Under the pieces are notes generated by a model. That model saw nothing but the letters and a program-made list of their open reading frames with translations, was not told the origin of the DNA and made no database searches. Shown one piece after another: positions 37,901 to 48,500 of a stretch of 64,000 nt of DNA. The DNA lies in assembly GCA_964023275.1 (NCBI GenBank), contig OZ029914.1, positions 46,139,838 through 46,203,837 of the forward strand, read 5' to 3'. The first letter of the stretch is position 1; each line of letters opens with the position of its first letter. Source of the stretch: Norana najaformis (Eukaryota; Annelida; Clitellata; Crassiclitellata; Hormogastridae). The translations under genes and the position numbers were made by a program.

Positions 37901-40900
37901 TGACAGTTTAGCAACATACAAGTCAGTCGACGCTACAAGCATTTTGATTGGCTGCAGCAAAGACTTGCAGAGAAGTACAGTGGAATAGCCGTCCCTCCGC
38001 TTCCGGAAAAACAGATTGCAGGTTGGGTCTGTCTTACAAGTCTAATGACCATTTGTTATGCCTTGTTTCTGCCGTGTTAGCTTGGTAGCTGATTGAAAAC
38101 GTCTTTACCATTCATTTCTGTGACCTGGATGTGAATCGTTGTATGTCAGGTAAAATTGGCAATATTTTGTAAGCAATGCAAGGCCCAGAGAAGCTCCTCA
38201 ATTGCTGTTCCCTGATTGCTGTGTTTATGTGTGATCCATTTTTCCATTGCTGTGGCTGGCCCTAGATCTTGGAACTGCCTTCCTGGCGCTTTATAAATTT
38301 TTGATTACAATTCCGATTCTTCATTTAGCATATGCTGGAAATTAAGCTGTTTCTGGTACCTGTCTTGCCTTTCGTGGGCGTTCATTCACAGCTGCTGGTC
38401 CCACCGTTTGGAACTCCTACCTCTGCATGTTTGCAGCTGTCATCGCGAGATTGTCTTTCACGCTAAATGGAAAACTTACCTCTTCGGTTTGTTTATACCT
38501 TATAACATTACCTGTTGTCTGCTTCGATATACCCCTCTGAAGTGTTGTAAAGAGGTATTGGCAAGCTTCAGTAATATATAGTCGCTGGCTTGCTTTTGTA
38601 GTATATGTGCTTGAGCTGAAAGATCTAGTTACACCTTGGTTATACATCTTTGAAGGTCCTTAAATTGTACTCTGTGCTTTACCAGATGTGTCCGTAATTA
38701 ATTAGTTTCTTTTCGTGCAAGAGATAAAGGTGGATCTGATTAGATTAGTATAAGTTTATGTATGGTAAGCTGTTGATTTGATTACGTGCTTGCATTGTTT
38801 ATTTCAGGTCGATTCGAGGATGACTTCGTGAACCAGCGATTACGGCAGCTGCAGCTGTGGATGGATCGGATGTGTAACCATCCGGTCATCGCCAACTCTG
38901 ACGTCTTCAAACACTTCCTCACTTGCACCGATGAAAAGGTGAACTGTTGTCATGGATCTACTTACTTACTGACCTAGGAAACAGTGGATTGCCCTGAAGC
39001 GGTACAGACAATTCAAGCTTCTTTGAGCCGTACATGTTAATACGTCTTATGTAAGTGGTATGTAGAAATAGAGCTTCCTTAAGCAGTATATGTAATTAGG
39101 GTTTCCTTAAGTGGTATGTAAATAGGGCTTCCTTAAGCAGTATTATAAATAGGACTTGCGTAAGTAGTATGTATGATTAGTGCTTCCTTCTGCAGTGTAT
39201 ATAAATAGGGCTTCTATAGGCAGTACATATAAATCAGACTTCCTTAGGTAGTTTGTATAAATAGGGCTTTCTTAACAATATGTAAAAATAGGATATCATT
39301 AAGCAGTATTTATAATTAGGACGTCCTTAAGCAGTACATATAAATGAGGCTTCCTAGTTGACCAGTGAGGGTGTGTGCTAGAACAGGTTTCCTAGTTACA
39401 TTACGTTGCTGTATGTTACTTTGGTTGTGCAGTTTAAATGTAATCAAATGAATAAATATTTGGTATTGGTTGTGTAAGTTTAGAAGTGGAAAATTGGAAA
39501 GAGGAAAGCAGAGAAAGATGAATATTTGGGAGGGAAATTCTTCCTGACAATCAAGACTCCACTTCATCCAATCGATAGCAAACAAGCGTAAGTACATCGG
39601 GAAAATTCCAGAAGTTTACATTCAAGGTTGAAAGGAAATGTTGCATGTTTTCAGATTTTGAGAGTTTTTGCAGTTCTAGAGTATTTTTAAATGCACGTTT
39701 TCTCAAAGCTAATCAGACACTTTGGCTTTTGAGAAATCAGAAATAATTTTTGAATGATTTCCGGTGTTAAAGGTTTGTGCAGTTTTAGAATACTGCTAAA
39801 GTAAGGCAGTTTTGGCTTCTAAGTTTATATTGCACTTAGAATTAGGCTTAGACAAAATCAGTCAAATGAATCGTTAATGCTTAATAATATAGGTATCTTT
39901 TCTTCTTACTTCCACTGCTCTGCCTAGCAATCCCACTCATTGGGGCATGGTAGCCAACTGGATAGCACGCTCAGCTTGTAACACAGAGAGAACTGGTTTG
40001 AGCCTTCCCTGAGACGCTTACCGTCCTTGAGCAATTCCTTCACTCACTTTTGCTTTGCCACTCAGTTTCAGGTTTACCGACCTTGCACGAGCAATAAATC
40101 CACTAATAATAATAATAATCTAAATTGTTCAGCTCGACTTAGATGTGGTTTGATGTTTGTTGTCTTCACCAGTGAACAACGCTTAGAAAAATTTACACGA
40201 TTTGTTCGGAGTATGGATGACAGCGTCAAACACCTGTGCGCTGTTGGTGAAAACAACGCCAAGAAACACGAAGGCCGTGAGTATTTTGTCTTCAAATTAG
40301 GTGTACTCTTACAAAGTTACGAAGTTGTACTACTTAACGGATTTCGAGGTACGTGAGGCTGAGAATCTGGATGTCATCAAGAACCTGTCCGTGGCAAACC
40401 TCTGGCATTTATTGTTGTTGTTGTTTCTGCTGCTGTTGTTCTTACAAAATTTTTAATGCATAAAAAGTAATGTAAACCTGAGGCGCAGGCTAGCAACTTG
40501 TTGTGCTGGTGTCTATTGCACAAGGCATCAACTGATGGTGCACCAAAGCTTAGCTGCAATCAGGTCAGTATCCAGGTCACTCCACTAAGACAGAGAGGCA
40601 GCCTACGGTGGATAAGCAGTTTGAAAAAGGTAAGTCATAAGTTGAGAATGAAATGATACGAGCGACTGAGCAGAACAAACAGACACAGGGAAAGAGAGAG
40701 AGATAGTGCAGGTAGGTATGATGCGTTTCTGGTCGTATCTTTCACACGGTATGCTTTGATTCGAACCACAGACTGAGGCGTGAAAGGTTCACAGAATGGT
40801 CTACGTCTGCCATATTAGCCGAACGCTCGTGCACACGTGCCTCTGTCACCAAGGAGCATGATTTGTATGTGTAAGCTAGGAAGTATACAGCAAGTCCTGC

Positions 40901-41671
40901 AATGCGCTGGCCCCACGTACAGGACCTTGGGATTCGTCCATTGCTATTGCTTTCTGTCCAAAAGCCTAAAGAAAAGGAATTGAGCGCCTCCCATACGTCT
41001 CACTTGTGGGACATGAGATGCTTCACTTACTTAAGTATGCTGTATCTTTGTACCTGAATTTTTACTTGGTAGCTTTTAAGAAAGAGTTTCAGAAGATCGG
41101 TGGATCGTTCATTGCACTCGCCAAGTCATTCGAGTTCGATGAAAGACCAGGTAAGTCGTAAGAATTTCTCGTCAGAATTCATTTGAAATTGACACAGTTT
41201 TCTAGTAAACGTTGTTGGTGAATAGAAAAATTAGGTATTAATTTTCCAATTTTAATTGTCTCTTATGCAGAGCATAAGAGACAAGATTAAAGTCTTAAAA
41301 TATTCCTTCTGGTATGACATATCTCCCTTTCCCTGTCCATCTTCATGTCCCTCTCCCCTGCTCTGTTCTGTCACCCTTTCCCCTGCCTTCCATGATTCTG
41401 CAGATTCAAAGTTGATCTGCCCTCATCCATCACTGCATCTGGCCTCCCCAACGGCCTCTCTAGTGCCCTGTGATCCACCCCAGGATTTTACGTTGTTCGC
41501 ATGTTATTTGCCACATGTAGCCGACATTATATGTTACCTGCTGTAGATTTACAACGAGGACTGGACCACGGCATGTCTAAACATATTGTTATATTATTAT
41601 TATTTTTATTATTATTATTATTTTTTAAATTTTTTTGTTTTTGTTTTTTTTGTCCAAGATACTTATGATTA

Positions 41672-41702
<31 letters not shown>

Positions 41703-44700
41703 CATTATTATTATCATTATTATCATTATTATTATTATTATCATTATTAATCAAATACCTATATCGCACTAATTTGTGAATTCACCTCAAAAGTGCGGGT
41801 AGCTGGAAAAGATAAGTTGTCAGTTGTTTACAAAATGAAATCAGAGAAAGAGAAGGGTCTGGAAAGACAATCTGCCTCTAATTAGATGAAATTTGGACTT
41901 GTAGCCGCCCAGAATTTGACGCAAGCGATTGAACACACAGGACGAGCCTACGACGACATCGGCCAGATGTTTGAGAAGCAGGTGATTACTGTTTTCAGTC
42001 TGTTGATCTGTTATCTCACCAGCCATTTCAACGTTTCTGCGTTGTGATATCTAGCAGACTGTTCCATCTTAGGTCTATAAGTTGCTCTGCAATTATTTTG
42101 TGCCTTTGAGAGTTTCGTAGATGGTGCTATATAAATGCCCAGGTACATACTTGTGTACATACATACGTATTGTACATATGTACGTAAACACACTTAATTT
42201 TTAGCAGTCTGTTTAATTCGAGTATCAGAGGTTGTTATGACTACACCGTTGTCGTCGTGGTTTGCTCATATCTTCTTGGCAGTACCAGAAGCAAATTCAG
42301 GTTGCAGTCCTTCCTGCAGTAGCATCCTTTTCTGACTTCCATTCAAGAGGCCTATAGTCTTTATGATATTGTTGTTAACAGTACTGCTTTCCAAAATATA
42401 ATTTTAAAACTTGTCTATTGCCTCAGGTCAGCAAAAAACTGTAAAGCTTGCTGTCATTCGTACATTTAATTAATTAGATTTAATGGTGGTGCCTTTTGGC
42501 ACGTAATCTGCAGACATGTGAATTTGTTTTGAGTGCAAATGTTGTTTTTTTCGTAGCCACCGAATGACATGTATTTGTTGCTGGAGGGCCTTCATGAATA
42601 CCGAGGTCTTCTCTCAACGTTTCCCGATAATCTGTCTACGCACAAGGTAGAATTCCTTTCTCAAGACATGCAATTGCTACTCTGTGCTGAAGATTTATAT
42701 AGCACCTTTGAGATACTAAGCTCTGCTTTCTGATAAACTGGCTACACTCAAGGTATAATTCCTCTTCTCAGGACTTGCGATTGCTAAGAATTCATTAGAA
42801 GGAAAAAGTGATGATGCTGTATTTAGTGCTTTCTCTAAAATCCTGAAAATGAAAAAGATATCACATCGTCATGTCAAACTTTTTAGAAATAACTGTTTGA
42901 GATTGCTAACAGTAATGAATAAATTAAAAATTAAACAGGCTTAGCAGACTGCCTGTACCCTGGGCAAGTTTTTCATGCACACCTGTCTCTGCAACCAAAC
43001 AGTATATTTAGGTAATGGCTAAAGCTGGAAAATTAACGGGAAGTCCTGTGATGCACTGGCCTTTTGTCCAGGACCCTGGGAAACATCCATTTTTCAGTTA
43101 TTGCATTTTTTTAAATGAGCAGGTGGCTTTTGCAAATTATTTTTATTGTAATTGTGTAAAACTTTTACATAATAGATACAAACAAACAGGAAATTGTTTT
43201 GATTATAATTGTTAAAATTGTTTAGATTTCCCAGTTTGCATATTTTTTTACAAACATATGGCAACAACTAATTGTTTCGACAGTACTGGCAAAAAACTGT
43301 AAAGCTTGCTGTTGTTTCGACAGTACTGGTTAAAATTTTTAAAATTTTGCATATTTTAAATGAACAGGCAGCGACAACAAAAATTCAGGAGAATACAGCA
43401 AAGTTGTCAGAGTCAGATTTGCAGTCAGCGCAGAGTCGAGTGGATGTGATAACTTACACTCTTCTAGCTGAGATTGATCACTTCAATCAGCACAGGGTTG
43501 GCGACTTCAAGTCCTACCTGCAGAAATACCTTCAAGGACAGATTGAATTCTATAAGCAGGTTGGTTGCTTGTTGCTGCAGTTTTGTATTGAGTATTTTCA
43601 TCTGGTTTTGGTTAGTTTGCGTGTAGTGCAAATTTGAAGAACTGTTGAGTTTTCTGGGAAGTGATGGTCAAATAATTGTGTTCTGTTGCTTTAGTTCTGC
43701 AACCTTTAAATATATGTTTCTGCTTCTGTTGACAATCTTTTTTGACATCTATTTTTTCGGCTTCTGTTGACAATTTTTTAATATGTTTTTGTTCTTCTGT
43801 TGACAATTTTTTAATCTGTTTTTCTTCTTGTGTTGACAATCTTTTATTCTGTTTTTCAGCTTCTGTTGACAATTTTTTTTAATCTGTTTTTTTTGGATTC
43901 TGTTGACAATCTTTTAAACTGTTTTTATTCTTATGTTGACAATCTGTTTTTGTAATCTGTTTTTTTTCCTGCTTTGGTCAACAATCTTTTAATCTGTTTT
44001 TCTGGCTTCTGTTGACAATTATCTAGTTTTCAGGACTCTAGATACGATTCTGTTTCATTGCTTCTGTACAAACAATCAGTAATCTGTGTTCTTGCATCTT
44101 TACAGATGTAGACAATCAGTTTCCTTGCTTCTGTAGAGGGAGGGATTAGCCTGGTTTCTTAATTGTATACGTAATCAGTAACCTAATTCCTTGACAGTCA
44201 TTAATCTGTTTCCTTGCTTTTGTATACCTGTAGACAATCATTATTCTGTTATTATTATTATTATATAGTTATTGGTATTGGTATTCTGTTTATGTGCTGT
44301 TAAGACAATCAATAATCTGGTTACTTGCTTCTGTAGATATAGACAATCATTAATCTGTTTCCTTGCTTCTGTGTAGACAATCAATAATCTGTTTCCCTGC
44401 TTCTACACAGACAATCATTAACCTGGTTTATTGTTTCTATATAGGTAATTATCAGTTAATTGTTTTTTTGCTTCTGTATAGACAGTCATTAATCTGGTTT
44501 CTTGCTTCTGTAGAGAGAGACAGTCATTACTCTGGTTTCCTGCTTCTGTAGAGGACAGTCATTAATCTGGTTTCTTGCTTCTGTAGAGAGACAGTCATTA
44601 ATCTGGTTTCTTGCTTCTGTAGAGAGACAGTCATTAATCTGGTTTCTTGCTTCTGTAGAGAGAGACAGTCATTAATCTGGTTTCTTGCTTCTGTAGAGAG

Positions 44701-44985
44701 AGACAGTCATTAATCTGGTTTCCTGCTTCTGTAGAGAGACAGTCATTAATCTGGTTTCTTGCTTCTGTAGAGAGACAGTCATTAATCTGGTTTCTTGCTT
44801 CTGTAGAGAGACAGTCATTAATCTGGTTTCTTGCTTCTGTGTAGACAATTATTAATCTGGTTTCTTGCTTCTGTATGGATGGTTATTAATCTCCTTTGCT
44901 TCAGTTGACCATATTTATTTTTGTCTGTTTTGTTTAGATAACAGCAAAGCTAGAGGACACACTGCGACAGTACGACAGAGCCTGA
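33635..44985 (+). CDS. Sorting nexin, SNX9/SNX18/SNX33 family (SH3-PX-BAR)
   Basis: Sixteen coding exons: 33635-33649, 34473-34556, 34800-34874, 35511-35720, 36198-36319, 36769-36859, 37438-37563, 37907-38021, 38808-38938, 39484-39587, 40173-40276, 41073-41150, 41905-41981, 42557-42646, 43368-43559, 44938-44985. Phases close to 1662 bases, 553 codons plus TGA. The start ATG has G at -3 and +4 and lies in a YY1-like ATGGCGG. SH3 is residues 4-58 ([29 protein letters not shown]). Next come a proline-rich and acidic linker (PPPPPP, DDDDWDD), PX about 200-322 ([29 protein letters not shown]) and BAR about 330-553, ending TLRQYDRA. The family bends membranes and links dynamin and actin at endocytic sites. 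Detail leans to SNX18/33 ([13 protein letters not shown]), so it is probably the pre-duplication orthologue of all three. Confidence 0.94.
34915..35055. repeat. GA / CAGA microsatellite, sorting nexin intron 3
   Basis: AG dinucleotides, then ACAG tetranucleotides, then a degenerate tail, starting about 40 bases past the exon 3 donor. Confidence 0.9.
35145..35320 (+). mobile_element. LINE ORF2 C-terminal fragment
   Basis: The plus-strand frame encodes [20 protein letters not shown] followed by [16 protein letters not shown] and DPSPW. The pattern KKRWRD...DL...D...W is typical of the tail of non-LTR reverse transcriptases. It lies in sorting nexin intron 3. Confidence 0.75.
36320..36610 (+). 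repeat. 69-bp minisatellite built on the sorting nexin exon 5 donor
   Basis: Exon 5 ends TTCAACAG|GTAGGATAATAG. The intron then repeats CCTGTTCAACAG|GTATGAT and CCTGTTCAGAAG|GTATGAT in alternation; two such half-units plus an ACCTATTCACTAATAA spacer form a 69-base unit (starts at 36405, 36474, 36543). Eight donor-like AG|GTA sites follow the real one. Confidence 0.93.
37011..37175 (+). mobile_element. tRNA-derived SINE-like repeat
   Basis: It begins GGGGCATGGTAGCCAACTGG, shared with the copy at 39935, and ends in a short A-rich AATACTAATAA tail. It lies in sorting nexin intron 6. Confidence 0.6.
37285..37395 (+). mobile_element. Fragment of the foldback SINE family
   Basis: It matches one arm of the repeat at 56905-57105: GTAAAGTATCC, GGAGAGGCGCTCATCTCCTT, CTTGGCCCTTGAGCGAGCC. 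It lies 40 bases before the exon 7 acceptor. Confidence 0.55.
38270..38490 (+). mobile_element. CR1/L2-like LINE C-terminal and tail fragments
   Basis: 38370-38490 encodes [11 protein letters not shown], matching the ...AGP.VWNSLP... motif near the C-terminus of CR1/L2 reverse transcriptases. GGCGCTTTATAAATTTTTGA just upstream resembles an L2 tail. It lies in sorting nexin intron 8. Confidence 0.6.
39935..40120 (+). mobile_element. tRNA-derived SINE with (AAT)n tail
   Basis: It starts GGGGCATGGTAGCCAACTGG, has a weak B box (TGGTTTGAGCC) and ends in AATAATAATAAT just upstream of the exon 11 acceptor (40172). Same family as 37011. Confidence 0.65.
40820..41040 (-). mobile_element. Foldback SINE family member
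   Basis: It shares ACGTGCCTCTGTCACCAAG and the arm GACCTTGGGATTCGTCCATT...GCGCCTCCCATACGTCTC with the repeat at 56790-57105, but has only one arm. It lies in sorting nexin intron 11. Confidence 0.55.
41590..41752. repeat. (TTA)n / (TTATCA)n microsatellite
   Basis: Trinucleotide TTA repeats with ATC variants in sorting nexin intron 12, about 150 bases upstream of exon 13. Confidence 0.93.
43680..44880 (+). repeat. 36-bp minisatellite with 3' splice-site-like units, sorting nexin intron 15
   Basis: 1.2 kb of degenerate repeats sharpening towards the right into units near 36-38 bases. Each reads CTGGTTTCTTGCTTCTGTAG|AGAGACAGTCATTAAT, i.e. a pyrimidine tract, a TAG and a TTAAT that resembles a branch site for the next unit. 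The true acceptor of exon 16 (44938) follows about 60 bases later. The left half uses TTCTGTTGACAATCTTTT variants. Confidence 0.9.
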
Positions 44986-46575
44986 GGATAAATTTGACAG
45001 CAGATGCCTTAACTCAAAGTATTAGCAGATCCCAACAGAATTTCTTCACTGTTTATTCTGACATCTACTACACATCAAGTCACTTAATCGTTTAAGCTCT
45101 CAACCCGTTACATTTTGGCATGAGTTTGGGCGTGAAACGTTCTGTGCTTTAGCCAACGTCTGTTGGTCTGAGACTTACTTGAAGTGGATGGATTTTTGGC
45201 TTAATAGCTTTATACTTTTGACTTGGCTAGGTCCTGTAACCATTTTTTTTTTGTACGAATGGACTTGGGCCGTTTAAGTGGAACACTTTCTTTCGAGTCT
45301 TGAACATGTGCATTACGGACTTCGGTAATACTGTTACTCTGTAATATTACACTATAATGTTATGATGCACTGTTATGATGTAACATCATACTTTAATGTT
45401 ACATTGTAATGTTGCAATGTAATTTTACATTGTAATGTTATGCTATATTGCTATGTTGTCATGTTATTCTGTACTAATATCACATCACCTGCAGTTATAT
45501 TGCTACATGTTAGCACACTGGTATCTTGCTTAGTTTGTAGCACTAGCTGCCTTTTAACGTTACTAGTTCAGTTGTACCAGCTTTAGTTATTTGATTTTTC
45601 AGTGCCTGCAAATGTTAGAATCCAACACTGGTTGCAGCAGATTAAGTTTGGCAACGAGTTGTCAGTCTGTGTTGTTCATGACATGATTACTGGCTGTTCT
45701 GCTTTGGTTGCCTGGAGGGGACAGTGTTGGAGATTCTGGTTCCCTGCTTCTCTTGTGATGGTATGGGTATTTGTTCGTTTTTCGATCAGAAGCAGGGAAT
45801 CAGTTGCTGAATGTTGGCTTTGCAGTTGCGTTTATAGGCTGGTTTTTGTGATCTGCTTTCACAGTGTTTGCTTTCTTTTGAAGCCTTTGTAGCATCAGTA
45901 AGATTTACTAGATGAGGAAGGCATTTATGGACTTGACTAAATTGGTAAGGGCATTTTAGGGAGTTGGCTAAATGAGTAAGGGCATTTCATGGAGTGGACT
46001 AAATTGGGAAGGGCATTTTAGGGCACTGCCTAAATGGGTAAGGGCATTCTATTGGGAAGGGCATTTTATGGAGTTGACTAAATGGGGCGTTCATGTTAAG
46101 GAGGTGAATAAACAGAAGAAAAGCATCTGGCTTAAATACCTTGTAACTCTGACTTGGGGACTGGGACATTGTAACATTAGGTAATGTAATGTAATATTGT
46201 TTGCATGGCACCATTCTGTTTTGGCTCTTCCAGTTTTTTGAATATGCGTCATTATTTGTGAAGTAATCTCAGATGGGTTTTACCACTGTGCACTGGTTTC
46301 TTACTGCCAACATTTGTAAAACAACGCAATGCAAAAATTTACCTAGTACTTTCCTGATCAGAAACTCCTCTAGTCCAGCCTCAGCAAAACAAAAGAATCT
46401 TCAGTTTAATGGAGATGGTGAAAATCATAATCTACCGATTTCTTCCAAAGAGATAGCTAAGATGTGGAAGCCAGCTTTTTCACAAACACAGGTCAAATCA
46501 AACTCAGTGAGGCAGTTGAGTTCAGGTTTGAACGCTAGAGGCAGCGATTGCAATGAGAAGGCAAAGATTGAGAAG

Positions 46576-46740
46576 AATCGTAATTCCAAGATTTCTACAG
46601 TGCCCAACAATGGCCATGTCACGGGGACCAGCTTTTTCAGAAGCGCTTAGTCAAAACTAAATCAGTAGGCAATAGGGTCAGTTATGGTGGGTGGGGTTTG
46701 GGATTGGAGCAGAAATAGAGATAAGAGGAAGAAGGAAGAA
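46576..46740 (-). mobile_element. CR1/L2-like LINE 3' fragment
   Basis: Reverse orientation: AATCGTAATTCCAAGATTTC, CACGGGGACCAGC, TCAGTAGGCAATAGGGT. Diverged from the 61-kb copy. Confidence 0.7.
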
Positions 46741-47049
46741 GAAGACCTTTCCAGCAGATGTTGCCATAGATGCAAAAGTGTGAAGTCATTTGATGGCAGA
46801 GAGTTGGCAGAGGGGATGAGCTGTTGATGTAGCTGACGATATTTGAGATGGAGTGACTTGATTTCTGTACATAGTGAGGAGCCAGTCGCTACTAATGTCC
46901 CAGGCATGCTTCATAAGTTCATAGTACTCATTGCATCAGTTGATCTACAGGCAGTGACATTAGACACACGTTGCAATGATTAATTGGTTTTCCTGTTACT
47001 GATTGATAGGCGGCTGTTTCCATGTTTTGTTCCTTTCTTCGCTTTCAGT

Positions 47050-47540
47050 GATATAATTCAGCAATGTTTGTATGTTTTCTGTTAAGGCAAGCTGGTTCCC
47101 TTCCAAGGTGTAATTCTGCAGTGCTTATATGTTTTGGATTGCTCTCAACAGCAATGTTTGTATGTTTTCTGTTAAGGCAAGCTGGTTCCCTTCCAAGGTG
47201 TAATTCTGCAGTGCTTATATGTTTTGGATTGCTTTCCATCGTCTAGTACATTCTGCTAATAAAGATGACTTGACTGTTGAGTTTGGGTTCCTTCCAGTGT
47301 AGTAATACATCATTGATTGTATGTTTTCTGTTAAGGCAAGCTAGTTTCCTTCCAATGTTGTAATTTTGTGGTGCTTATATGTTTTGGATAGCCTTCCGCC
47401 GTCCTGTACATTCTGCTTTTAGAGGTCACTTGACTGTTGAGTTTGTGTTCCTTCCAGTGTAGTAATACAGCATTGATTGTATGTTTTCTGTTAAAGCGGA
47501 TCGGTTCCCTTCAAGTGTTGTAATTCTGTGGTGTTTAGCT
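47050..47540. repeat. 90-bp tandem repeat with decayed outer copies
   Basis: Two near-identical 90-base units (47061 and 47151) carry TGTATGTTTTCTGTTAAGGC. Older, more diverged units follow near 47315 and 47480, spaced by sequence containing CTTGACTGTTGAGTTTG. Confidence 0.88.
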
Positions 47541-48111
47541 TGGATAGCCTTGCACAGACCTTTACGTTCTGCTGACTTTGGTGGCTGTTAAATGGTACAG
47601 ACTGAAAGGCAGTTACATTGCATTCCAACTGGTCTTTACGTTAGGACCTTTGCTATGCAGCACAGTGCTTCTGATGGGAGGTTTTGTCATACTTAATGGA
47701 TGTTAATTTCAAAGTTTTTTCAGCCAGTTGTTTTCTAATGCAAATCTAGAATGTTTACATTCAAACTGGAGGCAAAGAATTTCAGTTACTTTCCTTGGAT
47801 AGCTCGTGTTGTACACATGAAACTATTGTATATGTCACATGCTGTGTCTCAGACATAAAAACAGTTACAACTGTTTATGTTAATCAGAATTAATGACTTT
47901 TGTAGCGCTGTTATCATCATACGTAAGACATCAAGTGATGATTGCTGCAGTGGAAACCATAGTCAGAAACGTGAGCTGTTGGGGACCTCATCAAAATCCA
48001 GTGGATCAGGGAACAAGAAGTAGGTGGATAAGCAGAGATTGAGCAACGCTGTGGCTGCTAAGGCTGTCGAGGCAAAGCACAGAAGTGTTGCAATGTGAAT
48101 GTAATGTAATA

Positions 48112-48500
48112 TCAGTAATCATAATCTCGATATTTCTACAGCGCCCAACAAAAGCCAAGTCACGGGAACCAGCTTATTCACAGGCGCTGAGTCAAAGCAA
48201 AATCGATGGGCAAAAGGGTTTGGTTCCAGATCAGGAGACAGTCGGGCGGCTACGGTGGATGGTGTTTGAAATTGAAGTGAGAAGAGAGATAAGGGGAAGA
48301 GGAAGACTCATGATAAGATTTTTGGAAAAGAAATGTTTTCGGTTTTGAGTGAAAGACCAGCGCAGAAACTGAAAGAGGTGGTGTTTATGAGTTCTTATGA
48401 TGGATCAGATAGTTGTCGTAATTCTGGTGGGAGTTTATTCCAGAGGGGTGAGGCAGCTATGGCTATGGAGCATATAGTGCCTTTAAGTACCTCTCTGAGG
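48112..48500 (-). mobile_element. CR1/L2-like LINE, C-terminus plus 3' UTR
   Basis: Reverse-oriented copy of about 390 bases. On the minus strand its left part encodes a broken version of SIAIAA..LWNKLPPELRQ and then the 3' UTR, ending in the ATTACG-like tail at 48112. Confidence 0.78.

Noticed and set aside
45602-45892. 96-codon frame after the sorting nexin
   Set aside because: Hydrophobic, Cys/Trp-rich composition with no family match, and it lies where the 3' UTR is expected.
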